DNA of 42,629 nt from a virus, in IMG/VR virus record IMGVR_UViG_3300025423_000038, positions 1 to 42,629 of that record; one strand, 5' to 3'. Below, piece by piece: positions 25,461-32,386 of this stretch; the stretch's first letter is position 1; every line of letters starts with the position of its first letter. The position numbers and the translations under genes were made by a program. Under the pieces are notes generated by a model. That model searched no databases and was not told the DNA's origin. It saw nothing but the letters and a program-made list of their open reading frames with translations.

Positions 25461-27305
25461 TTACTTACAGTCTGCATAACTGTCTCCGCTTGCACCTTCA
25501 CATGCTACTGGTAAATCAGGTGCCCACTTCGGTGCTTGTGACATAACCTTAACCATGTAGTCAAGAACTCGCTGCTCAGCCTGCTGGGGACATACAACCA
25601 CTACCTCATCATGTACAGTAAGAACTACTTTAAACCTATTCTCTGTTCTATCAAACTCTCGCATCTTCTGATCTATCTGTGCCATCTGATCAAATACAAC
25701 AATCCTAGCAAGCGCTTGTACAACATTCTCGATTAACTTACCGCCATAGATCTTGACTGACCCATATCGTGCATCGTACTCATAACCATCTGCACCTCTG
25801 CGTAAATTTTTATACTGCACCTTCATACCGTTTGGTAGGTGAACACCATCAGCATTACAAAGAATCCCTATTGACCCCAATTTGAAATCGTACCCCCTTT
25901 GGATGGCATCAAGCGCCTTGTCCCCTTCTTTCCAGAGTTGAGCGATTGCAGAGTATTTATTCCTATAAAGGTGTACAACCTTCTCTGCCTGAACGATATC
26001 AATGTCTGCTGACACTCCTCCTTGCCCAACTTTGAGTGTTGTCTTGAACTTGTCTTTCCCCATCCCATATCCCAATCCGAGAATACAAGTTTTGCCGACG
26101 AAGCGTTCAACCTTATCAGCTTTAGTGACAGGCTTCTCGTATACTTCCGTAGCAAATTCTGAGTAAATATCTCTACCTTCCGAGAACGCTTGTAGTAACT
26201 CTGTCTCTCCTGCGAGCCATGCGACAACACGGGCTTCAATTTGCGATGAATCAACTGCCACAAGTTTATGTTGCGGGGGCGCTGTAATTGCTTGACGTAA
26301 CTCACCGCCCCGTGGGAGATTTTGTAAATTGACCTTGTCCCCACCTGATGCCCTACCAGTATGCGCCCCATAGTAGTTAAGTAGAATTGGGAGTGTTCCT
26401 CTTTCACTGATCTTAATGAATGCCTCCGTCCTAGTCTCTTCGAGTGTGGACTTAATGCCAAATCTCGCTGAAACCACCGCTTGCACCTTTTCGTCTTCAT
26501 GTTCAAGTAAGGCTTTAAACGCAACATCTGTTTTCCCAAACGCATAGGTTTCCTTTCCAGTAGCAGGGGATATTTTAATTGGGGGTTCTACACCTAAGTT
26601 CCTTAATACCTCAGCAAATTTAGGGTTTGATGATAGGTTCTCCCTTCCTATTTCTGCATCAATCTGATCCATCAACTCTTGCTTTTTATCCTGTACATTA
26701 ATGAGGTGTTTAAGCAGTACTTCCTTATTTAAATGTAATACAGGATCCGTGTACATTCTAATCATCATGTCGATGATATACATTTCCTTCTTGGTAGATA
26801 ACGGTTGTAGCTTTTTGAACAATGCATAAGTCAACTCGACATCGTTCTTACAGTAGTTACCATACTCATGCAATTCACTAAACTGAAAATTGATTCTACG
26901 CTTACCGATAGCCTTGACTACCTCAGTACCCTTTTTACCTAGTCCGAAGTAAGTTGCAGCCTTAGCCAGAGAACCGCCCACAGACTGACCAGTAATGGGT
27001 CGTACCATTGATAGAGTATCCAAATAATATTTAGGGTAAATACCAAAATGCCAAGCGAGGATAGCACCATCAAAAGCTGTATGATGGCAAAGAAGAATGT
27101 TGTTGGGGATATCATATGTATCAAGCTCACTTTGAATTTGTTGCTTAGTACCTGAGAACCATGTAGTAACACCATCATTTACTTTAATGCCGACACCAAT
27201 TACTTCAAACTGCCCATCACGAATATACTGCTCAGTCGTAATTTTAGATAGGGAGTAATCTTTGTCATAGTATGTTTCAAAATCTAGTGTAATTAAATCA
27301 GGCAT
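25461..27305 (-). CDS. Family A DNA polymerase with 3'-5' exonuclease
   Basis: A 614-residue polymerase. The ATG at 27,305 is chosen: AAGGAGG lies 8 nt before it and the product begins with the exonuclease motif, whereas the longer frame only adds residues from the upstream gene. Exo I is TLDFETYY (D8, E10), Exo II CHHTAFDGAIL, Exo III YCKNDVELTYALF. Polymerase motif A is AVDSSQIEARVVAWLAG (D352), motif B is around RFVGKTCILGLGYGMG, motif C is TVHDEVV (H565, D566, E567). No 5'-3' exonuclease is present, as in phage replicative polymerases such as T7-type. It should be the main phage replicase, with the primase-helicase and the SSB-like protein. It overlaps the upstream gene by 8 nt. Confidence 0.93.
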   Translation of the reverse strand: MPDLITLDFETYYDKDYSLSKITTEQYIRDGQFEVIGVGIKVNDGVTTWFSGTKQQIQSELDTYDIPNNILLCHHTAFDGAILAWHFGIYPKYYLDTLSMVRPITGQSVGGSLAKAATYFGLGKKGTEVVKAIGKRRINFQFSELHEYGNYCKNDVELTYALFKKLQPLSTKKEMYIIDMMIRMYTDPVLHLNKEVLLKHLINVQDKKQELMDQIDAEIGRENLSSNPKFAEVLRNLGVEPPIKISPATGKETYAFGKTDVAFKALLEHEDEKVQAVVSARFGIKSTLEETRTEAFIKISERGTLPILLNYYGAHTGRASGGDKVNLQNLPRGGELRQAITAPPQHKLVAVDSSQIEARVVAWLAGETELLQAFSEGRDIYSEFATEVYEKPVTKADKVERFVGKTCILGLGYGMGKDKFKTTLKVGQGGVSADIDIVQAEKVVHLYRNKYSAIAQLWKEGDKALDAIQRGYDFKLGSIGILCNADGVHLPNGMKVQYKNLRRGADGYEYDARYGSVKIYGGKLIENVVQALARIVVFDQMAQIDQKMREFDRTENRFKVVLTVHDEVVVVCPQQAEQRVLDYMVKVMSQAPKWAPDLPVACEGASGDSYADCK

Positions 27306-27726
27306 TATGTGCCTCCTTATACATACACAACAATCCATGGGTTATATATTGAATCATGTAAGCTTCTACTTCATTACTAAATTTTTCTTCACCTATTTTT
27401 TCAGCAACATCCTGTACTATGTGTGTAGCTTCATGTGCCATAATACTTGCTAGAATTTCTGGTGTTATATCAGGGGGTGCAACAACTGTAACAAGAGCTC
27501 TATTAATACCATCTGACACTATGTCTTTGTCATCATAGAATGTAGTTGCCCCAAATGAACTAGGGTACTCTGGTCTACAAACCCCCTTCTTCATCTTTAA
27601 GTTATCCCAATATGACACCCATGTTTCTTCGTCAGGACAAAACCCAAAATGATAATTAAACAACTGAAGTATATCCCAGTAAAGGATGCTTTCTTTTTTC
27701 TTTTGCTTCTTAGGTAGTTTACCCAT
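27298..27726 (-). CDS. Zincin-like metallopeptidase-family protein
   Basis: A 142-residue protein with a zincin helix IMAHEATHIVQ (H98, E99, H102) and a downstream NEVEAYMIQ whose Glu (E119 or E121) could be the third zinc ligand, the gluzincin arrangement. The N-terminus is lysine-rich. Phages commonly carry such small HEATH-type proteins between replication genes; no substrate is known. It is coupled to the upstream membrane protein gene by TAATG and overlaps the polymerase gene by 8 nt. Confidence 0.65.
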   Translation of the reverse strand: MGKLPKKQKKKESILYWDILQLFNYHFGFCPDEETWVSYWDNLKMKKGVCRPEYPSSFGATTFYDDKDIVSDGINRALVTVVAPPDITPEILASIMAHEATHIVQDVAEKIGEEKFSNEVEAYMIQYITHGLLCMYKEAHNA

Positions 27727-27965
27727 TAGTTACCTCCAAGTTTTACTGCCGTGTTGTGGATCATACTATTGAACCATCGTCTAATAATGTAACTACGAAT
27801 AATCGAAACTCCTGTGTATAGCAAGCCCATATAAAAGTTATTCTCTAAAGATATATGAAACCCGAACAGTGGCAAGATGACTAGGTTCATCCCAAAGTTA
27901 ATGCTAAATCCAATCAAAATATTGATACATGCTTCAATGAAACTACCTAGTCTAGTCTGACTCAT
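27726..27965 (-). CDS. Small membrane protein, DUF7220-like
   Basis: A 79-residue protein starting MSQTRLGSFIEACINILIGF. It has two hydrophobic helices (about residues 13-34 and 44-60) followed by IIRSYIIRRWFN. The start MSQTRxGSxxEAxxN and the SIxRSYxxRRxFN end match a very common phage membrane protein family (DUF7220 from memory). The orientation and function in the inner membrane are unknown. It is coupled by TAATG to the next gene. Confidence 0.72.
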   Translation of the reverse strand: MSQTRLGSFIEACINILIGFSINFGMNLVILPLFGFHISLENNFYMGLLYTGVSIIRSYIIRRWFNSMIHNTAVKLGGN

Positions 27966-28269
27966 TTTTTACCTTGACTCTCTTTAATATTGCTTTAGTC
28001 CAACCCCACATATCAAACTCACTTCCACCATTGGATATAAATTTTTCTAACTCATGTGCAATTTCTTCATCCGTCAATTCACGCATGGGCGGTGCATCTG
28101 CTTTTTCTTTTGTTAGATAAAAATCCCTAAGCATAAGGGCATACTTAAATTCGGTATGTTTTAACAAAGGGTATAACTCACCAAGAATACTGTGAACACC
28201 AAGTGTAGTAACGTATGAATTTAATACTTCTTCTAAATCGTTTTTAAGATTTTCTCTTTCATCAATCAT
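27952..28269 (-). CDS. Hypothetical protein
   Basis: A 105-residue, mostly helical and acidic protein (ERENLKNDLEEVLNSY near the start) with a MRELTDEEIAHELEKF segment near residues 62-77. The same RELTDxEI string is in the small protein at 23,717-23,965, so the two may share a short module. It overlaps both neighbours by 8-14 nt. Family not recognised. Confidence 0.5.
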   Translation of the reverse strand: MIDERENLKNDLEEVLNSYVTTLGVHSILGELYPLLKHTEFKYALMLRDFYLTKEKADAPPMRELTDEEIAHELEKFISNGGSEFDMWGWTKAILKRVKVKNESD

Positions 28270-28435
28270 CTTTACTCTCCCAAATTATTGTCGGATCTAT
28301 ATATTCTTCAGCAAACTTAATCGCACGGTCTTTGTCATGGAATGCGTCTAAAAATTTCCATTTACCAAACCATCTTTTTTCTTCAACTACATACCATTCT
28401 GTTCTTGGTGTGTATCTTACTCTAAGTTTCTTCAT
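28262..28435 (-). CDS. Small conserved-type protein, 57 aa
   Basis: A 57-residue frame fills the gap between two larger genes. It starts in an ATGA overlap with the upstream stop (28,432-28,435) and ends 8 nt inside the next gene. The product MKKLRVRYTPRTEWYVVEEK, followed by a Trp/Phe-rich segment WFGKWKFLDAFHDKDRAI, looks like a small beta-alpha domain of the kind that phages encode in numbers. The precise coupling is the main evidence. Function unknown. Confidence 0.65.
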   Translation of the reverse strand: MKKLRVRYTPRTEWYVVEEKRWFGKWKFLDAFHDKDRAIKFAEEYIDPTIIWESKDD

Positions 28436-28782
28436 GGCATTAACTCCTTTGGTGGTCGATCATCCCCTTCGGGGTAAGTCTTACTGTATAAAGTAAGCAT
28501 TCGTACATTGCACATGACATGCGCTAGGTGGGGTTGACCTGATTCGGGGTCTATATCTTCTCCACTCTGCCATGCAGCAAGGTGTCTCATCGCACAAGCA
28601 TACGGAACAGACCAGTTCATACCCTTAGCCCAATTCCATGCAGCGTACTTCTCCTTACCGTACATCCAGACACGAGCTTCGTCTTCTAAAGTACACAATG
28701 GTATTAGACTTAAATCAGCCTTGTTGTCATTGTATCGAGCTCCACTACCTTTCTCTGTGCTATTAACGTCTCCTATACTCAT
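28432..28782 (-). CDS. dATP/dGTP diphosphohydrolase-like protein (DUF5664 / MazG-related)
   Basis: A 116-residue protein with the pattern GARYNDNKADLSLIPL, then GKEKYAAWNWAKGMNWSVPY and AMRHLAAWQSGEDIDPESGQ, followed by PHLAHVMCN. This matches the phage family listed as dATP/dGTP diphosphohydrolase N-terminal domain (former DUF5664), an all-alpha NTP pyrophosphohydrolase-like fold. Some members hydrolyse dATP or dGTP and take part in making diaminopurine DNA, others probably only adjust nucleotide pools. No PurZ-type adenylosuccinate synthetase is in this window. It overlaps both neighbours by ATGA. Confidence 0.78.
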   Translation of the reverse strand: MSIGDVNSTEKGSGARYNDNKADLSLIPLCTLEDEARVWMYGKEKYAAWNWAKGMNWSVPYACAMRHLAAWQSGEDIDPESGQPHLAHVMCNVRMLTLYSKTYPEGDDRPPKELMP

Positions 28783-29144
28783 TCTTCCTCCTTACCTAAT
28801 GTGTTCATTACTGTTTTAGTTTTCTTGGCTAAAGCATTTGTAAACTTAAAGACTTCTGCCATTTGCTCTTCTGTGAGTTTCGCTGCTTCGGCACAACGCT
28901 TTGCATTAGATGCCATCAATGATGTCATTGCATCAACAATAGGATTTTTCTCGTTTGCTAATATATTCTTACCTTCTTGGATCGACATATCTATTGCTAT
29001 AGCCATTAACTTCATTACGCTTTTTGAATTCATTAGATATGCAGCAAAGTTTGCAAATTGTTCTCCGTGTACTGCTGCTGCGGTCTCCATCATGTCTTCT
29101 AAATCAGTTACTAAGTCTTCTACTTGTTTTGGCATTTCAGTCAT
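28779..29144 (-). CDS. Hypothetical helical protein
   Basis: A 121-residue protein predicted to be almost entirely helical (QVEDLVTDLEDMMETAAAVH, NPIVDAMTSLMASNAKRCAE, EEQMAEVFKFTNALAKKT). It ends in an ATGA overlap with the diphosphohydrolase-like gene. Family not recognised. Confidence 0.5.
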   Translation of the reverse strand: MTEMPKQVEDLVTDLEDMMETAAAVHGEQFANFAAYLMNSKSVMKLMAIAIDMSIQEGKNILANEKNPIVDAMTSLMASNAKRCAEAAKLTEEQMAEVFKFTNALAKKTKTVMNTLGKEEE

Positions 29145-29206
29145 TTTATTTCCTTTGTTGGTTGTGTGTATATGGTAACTGCTATTAAAAATTGATGCAA
29201 TAAGTA

Positions 29207-29359
29207 TTAACCCTTACGCTTCTGATGATGCATTTCTTTTTCACTTGGTGGAATCCATCCTAATGTTTTGAACTTAGCCATTATGTTTGTTGACAGCGAT
29301 GGTGTGTATTTCCATTTAGGATTTAGGTAGTCTGGTGCTTCTTGTTTAGTTCTTTTCAT
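29207..29359 (-). CDS. Small protein, 50 aa
   Basis: A 50-residue frame starts in an ATGA overlap (29,356-29,359) with the upstream gene. The product MKRTKQEAPDYLNPKWKYTP continues with LSTNIMAKFKTLGWIPPSEK and a basic end. It is proline- and lysine-rich with several Trp and Tyr. The coupling and the protein-like composition support a real gene. The 62 nt after it are non-coding and may hold a weak promoter for the next gene. Confidence 0.6.
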   Translation of the reverse strand: MKRTKQEAPDYLNPKWKYTPSLSTNIMAKFKTLGWIPPSEKEMHHQKRKG

Positions 29360-29673
29360 TTAACCCCCGTTGAAATGTTGTGTGCTTTAGGGTATCTAAT
29401 ACGATACTTTTCTGCTGATGCATACGAACCTTTACCAGCTGGTGCATCATAGAATTTTCTTTTCTTGCATTCTGTCACAATATCTACTTGCTTGTTCTTC
29501 GCATACTCAAAAATAAATGCACTTGGGTTCTGTGCTTGAATACTTTTAATCGCTTCATTTAATCTATCTACATAGATATCAGCTTCTTCTTTTGACAATC
29601 TATCAAACTGCTCACCAGTTAATCCAGACGACGATCTCTTTAATAATTCTTTCTGCTCTAATGTTAATAACAT
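29356..29673 (-). CDS. Hypothetical protein
   Basis: A 105-residue protein: a helical N-terminal half (LTLEQKELLKRSSSGLTGEQ, then KEEADIYVDRLNEAI) and a basic, Tyr-rich C-terminal half (KKRKFYDAPAGKGSYASAEK). A GAGGA ribosome binding site lies inside the preceding 31-aa gene. Family not recognised. Confidence 0.5.
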   Translation of the reverse strand: MLLTLEQKELLKRSSSGLTGEQFDRLSKEEADIYVDRLNEAIKSIQAQNPSAFIFEYAKNKQVDIVTECKKRKFYDAPAGKGSYASAEKYRIRYPKAHNISTGVK

Positions 29674-29759
29674 ATACTTTTCCTCGTTAACTCATTTAAA
29701 AAAATAATTAAACTACTCATTGATATTGCTATTACTACACAAATTACATACACTTTCAT
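29664..29759 (-). CDS. Small membrane peptide, 31 aa
   Basis: A 31-residue frame, starting in an ATGA overlap (29,756-29,759) with the upstream coiled-coil gene and ending 10 nt inside the next. The peptide has one hydrophobic helix from residue 3 to 22 (VYVICVVIAISMSSLIIFLN) and a short basic tail. It fills what would otherwise be a gap in a tightly packed operon. Inner membrane location is inferred. Confidence 0.5.
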   Translation of the reverse strand: MKVYVICVVIAISMSSLIIFLNELTRKSICY

Positions 29760-29989
29760 TTTTCTCTCGCTTTCCAATATTGAACTTTACTTTTTAATTG
29801 TTCAATTTCTTGTGCTTGTTTTTTAATTTTATTAACTGCTTTAATGTTTAAGTCAGCAGAAGATGTTTGAATGCCTAATAAATCTTTTAATTGTGCAATT
29901 TCTTTTTCTTGTTCTTCAACTTTATTTTGCAATGAAATAATAAGATTTGGGTTTTCTCTCAATAATTCATCTAATTCTTTTAAAGTCAT
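29756..29989 (-). CDS. Coiled-coil protein
   Basis: A 77-residue protein made of heptad-rich helices (ISLQNKVEEQEKEIAQLKDL near residues 18-37, KKQAQEIEQLKSKVQYWKA near 56-74). It probably forms a dimer or higher oligomer. It follows the preceding gene by 3 nt and is coupled to the next by ATGA. Function unknown; short coiled-coil proteins recur at 31,821-32,386. Confidence 0.5.
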   Translation of the reverse strand: MTLKELDELLRENPNLIISLQNKVEEQEKEIAQLKDLLGIQTSSADLNIKAVNKIKKQAQEIEQLKSKVQYWKAREK

Positions 29990-29992
29990 TAT

Positions 29993-30304
29993 TTACCTTT
30001 CGCTTTCTTTATAGGCAAACAAGGTAATTAATTCAACTCTGGTGTAATTTCCATAACATCCATCATCAAAGCTAATTCTTGGACCGCCAGCAATAGATAA
30101 ACTTTCAATAATCCCTTCTGATTCATCATCAAGCAAAATGACTCGATCTCCTATCTTTGGCTCACGAGAAACAGATAATTGAGTAATTTGTTTTTTTAAA
30201 TTATTAATTTCTTGTACCGCATTAAAAAATTGTTTCCTCGACATCTCATTACTCATTGCAATTTCATAAGGCATTCCTAAAATTCCTTCCGATACAATCG
30301 TCAT
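29993..30304 (-). CDS. Hypothetical protein with KOW/SH3-like C-terminal half
   Basis: The ATG at 30,304 is preferred because it overlaps the upstream stop (ATGA) and has AAGGAG 6 nt before it. The 103-residue product has a helical N-terminal half (NEMSRKQFFNAVQEINNLKK) and a C-terminal small beta domain (KIGDRVILLDDESEGIIESL, then RISFDDGCYGNYTRVELI). A K-x-GDRV-x-L turn followed by D/E and G-I suggests an SH3-like barrel as in KOW domains. Family not recognised. Confidence 0.5.
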   Translation of the reverse strand: MTIVSEGILGMPYEIAMSNEMSRKQFFNAVQEINNLKKQITQLSVSREPKIGDRVILLDDESEGIIESLSIAGGPRISFDDGCYGNYTRVELITLFAYKESER

Positions 30305-30534
30305 TTCTTTCTCCTTAGTTCTCTGCATAACTCTTTCTCCTTAGTTGTAAAGTCAGGGCTTATCTCTGCAATCCAACAATCTTTCTTATCTAGTTTTATT
30401 GGTTTAGTTTTTTCTAAAGATAAGATAAGTAAAAATGTAAGTACAGAAACTATACTTCCTAAAGCAATATTTTTTATTAGGTTGTTCCTTTCCCGAAGGA
30501 TGTTACTGATTTTCTTTCTATACAATTCATACAT
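30301..30534 (-). CDS. Small single-pass membrane protein
   Basis: The ATG at 30,534 has AAGGAGG five bases upstream; a GTG six bases earlier would lie within this site and is rejected. The 77-residue product has a basic N-terminus (YRKKISNILRERNNLIK), one hydrophobic helix (about residues 22-41, NIALGSIVSVLTFLLILSLE) and a charged C-terminus with two Cys. The basic side should stay in the cytoplasm. It overlaps the zinc-finger frame upstream by 58 nt, one of the longer overlaps here. Confidence 0.5.
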   Translation of the reverse strand: MYELYRKKISNILRERNNLIKNIALGSIVSVLTFLLILSLEKTKPIKLDKKDCWIAEISPDFTTKEKELCRELRRKK

Positions 30535-30638
30535 TTCCACCTCCTTTGTTTTGATTTATTAAGTAACGTAACTAATTTAATTCTGTCTAGCGTGTAATAC
30601 TTCTGACAGTTAGAACAGAACTTTCTATCTAAATCCAA
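30477..30638 (-). CDS. Small zinc-finger protein with a TTG start
   Basis: A 53-residue product with two CxxC pairs (KFCSNCQKYYT and RWKCMNCIER), separated by a 24-residue basic segment, typical of a single treble-clef or zinc-ribbon finger. There is no ATG. The TTG at 30,638 has AGGAG 6 nt before it and lies one base after the previous stop, so it is preferred to the TTG at 30,662. The Cys spacing supports a real zinc-binding protein. It probably contacts nucleic acid or protein. Confidence 0.5.
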   Translation of the reverse strand: MDLDRKFCSNCQKYYTLDRIKLVTLLNKSKQRRWKCMNCIERKSVTSFGKGTT

Positions 30639-30639
30639 A

Positions 30640-31248
30640 TTACGCTCCTGACATTCTTGCAATCACCGCATTGGCAGTCAACGCATCGGTATCTAAAGAC
30701 TTGAGTGCTTCCATTGCTGCATTGGTTTTCTCTGACTTCTCCTTTTTGGTATTCAGTCTACTTATATCAGCCCAGTCTATATATGCTTCTACATCAGGCC
30801 ATAGCTTGACTGCTTCATTAAGTGACTTACACTTTTGTAGGAAGCCTTTAACATCGCTTCTTGTTTTATACCAACGAGTTTCTATCTCATGCTCTGTATC
30901 TAACCACTTCTTAAACTCTGCAAACTCAGGATGCTCCCAGTCTACATTTTCGATATAGTTTGATGCTTTTGGGGGCATTTTTATATAACCTTTTGTGTAT
31001 ATATAAGTCCGTGATGTACTATGCGGGGTTTGCACAATCAAAGAATTATACTTAGTTATAAAACTTTCTGGCAGTATATCTTTTAAGTGTATATGTTCGC
31101 CCCACAAAAGACCTAACAAGTACTCAGAGTTCTCATCAAACCCTTTGTCTGGTTTCTCACCAATAGTATTTAACTCCTTGTTTCTCATACCGTTAATCTT
31201 TGATTCTACTCGTGTGATTAAATCACCGCTGATTGCTACGTATGCCAT
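30640..31248 (-). CDS. Phage protein, possibly Nmad5-like
   Basis: A 202-residue protein starting MAYVAISGDLITRVESKING. The middle is mixed alpha/beta (YIYTKGYIKMPPKASNYIEN), and the C-terminal third has LNEAVKLWPDVEAYI followed by a Lys/Glu-rich helix. A helix ending in the WPDVxxYI motif recurs in phage proteins I recall as Nmad5 (nucleotide-modification-associated domain 5), but the match is weak and from memory. No catalytic residues can be assigned. RBS AAAAGGG. Confidence 0.45.
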   Translation of the reverse strand: MAYVAISGDLITRVESKINGMRNKELNTIGEKPDKGFDENSEYLLGLLWGEHIHLKDILPESFITKYNSLIVQTPHSTSRTYIYTKGYIKMPPKASNYIENVDWEHPEFAEFKKWLDTEHEIETRWYKTRSDVKGFLQKCKSLNEAVKLWPDVEAYIDWADISRLNTKKEKSEKTNAAMEALKSLDTDALTANAVIARMSGA

Positions 31249-31275
31249 AGTTGTTTCCCTTTTTGTTAGTTAAGT

Positions 31276-31824
31276 TTATTTAAATTCATAGTTAAAAGTA
31301 ATAATGTGCTCGTCTTTAATCATGCTTAAGACTTCTTCTTTTTTCTGTTGATAACTTTCTGTGCTTATAAACCCCTGTGCTGCTATGTCAAACCGTTTTA
31401 CATCTTTACCTGATAATATTCTTACTGAGTCATCTCCTTCCCAAGTAGGCTCTGTTAAAAATTCTCTGTGGTAATACCCTTTTTCTCTTTCCCACTTGGC
31501 ATATTCTTCTGGTTTTTCTATCCTGTACATCACTCTATCAGTTTTCCACCAATCTGATAATTCGGGTAAACCCGAAGAGTCCATGTTTCTATAGTATAGA
31601 TATGTCCAGTAAGTACCTTTCTTAGAGAACTGCATGATAGGTATGTTTGTATGTTTTGCTAGGATGTCGTGATACAGAGCCGCCTCGCCACTGGTTGAAG
31701 TTAGATACCCTACTTCAAATGCTTTGATCAATCTATTCTTAGTTACCTTACCCATCTTACCTAAGTTGATATTGATCTGAGCGTTGTTTGCTACCTTGAT
31801 TATTCTTTGTAATTCGTAGTTCAT
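31276..31824 (-). CDS. Hypothetical protein
   Basis: A 182-residue, soluble, Tyr- and Trp-rich protein (FSKKGTYWTYLYYRNMDSSG, then WWKTDRVMYRIEKPEEYAKW). It overlaps the upstream coiled-coil gene by 4 nt (ATGA). No family or motif recognised. Confidence 0.5.
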   Translation of the reverse strand: MNYELQRIIKVANNAQININLGKMGKVTKNRLIKAFEVGYLTSTSGEAALYHDILAKHTNIPIMQFSKKGTYWTYLYYRNMDSSGLPELSDWWKTDRVMYRIEKPEEYAKWEREKGYYHREFLTEPTWEGDDSVRILSGKDVKRFDIAAQGFISTESYQQKKEEVLSMIKDEHIITFNYEFK

Positions 31825-32099
31825 TTTGTTCCCTCATTATGTTCCAGTCTGTTAATTACACGATAAGTCGTAAGTATATCTAGGTGATTAGTACTTATCC
31901 ACTCTTCAAGACGCTCATGTTCTATACATTTTTGTCTATAGAAATCATTTCGATGTGTTAATTCCGCAATTTTTATTTTGGTTTTATCAGCATGATTTCT
32001 AAGGTCTTGTGTTATTTCTAACTCCTTTTGTAGTGCGTATCTTAGTCTACCGATCTCGTCATTTAATTTCTTAACTTCAAGACCTAACTGATTACTCAT
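31821..32099 (-). CDS. Coiled-coil protein A
   Basis: A 92-residue protein, mostly a long heptad-rich helix (VKKLNDEIGRLRYALQKELE, then LRNHADKTKIKIAELTHRND). It ends with TTYRVINRLEHNEGTK, which resembles the end of the adjacent protein (ESAMVIKRLEGTT). The two may be diverged copies or interacting partners. Coupled by ATGA to both neighbours. Confidence 0.5.
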   Translation of the reverse strand: MSNQLGLEVKKLNDEIGRLRYALQKELEITQDLRNHADKTKIKIAELTHRNDFYRQKCIEHERLEEWISTNHLDILTTYRVINRLEHNEGTK

Positions 32100-32386
32100 G
32101 TTGTTCCCTCCAATCTTTTAATTACCATTGCTGATTCAATTACACCAGGATATTCTCTTTCTATTATTTTTCTAAGGCTGTGGTAGTTTGAGAACACCTT
32201 TTTCCATTTCTGCTTTTTTAACCACTCCCTTTCTGTCTCTGCTTCTGCCACATCTACTTCATGTTTGAGTGCATCTATTTCTTTTAGTAACTCAACTGCC
32301 TCCTCTTCAAGTTGATTTATTTTTTCTTGGTACTCATCTCTTATTCCATCTTCTAACTCTTCACGGGACGGGAATCTGCTCATCAT
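32096..32386 (-). CDS. Coiled-coil protein B
   Basis: A 96-residue, highly charged helical protein (YQEKINQLEEEAVELLKEID, then HEVDVAEAETEREWLKKQKW). It starts ATGATG, so the exact first Met is uncertain by one codon. The C-terminus VIKRLEGTT resembles the end of coiled-coil protein A. The first base of the start codon is shared with the stop of the VWA-metallopeptidase gene. Confidence 0.5.
   Translation of the reverse strand: MMSRFPSREELEDGIRDEYQEKINQLEEEAVELLKEIDALKHEVDVAEAETEREWLKKQKWKKVFSNYHSLRKIIEREYPGVIESAMVIKRLEGTT

Noticed and set aside
25868-26545. A 225-codon leftward frame inside the polymerase gene
   Set aside because: The polymerase frame carries all conserved motifs across the same bases; the other product is basic and without recognisable pattern.
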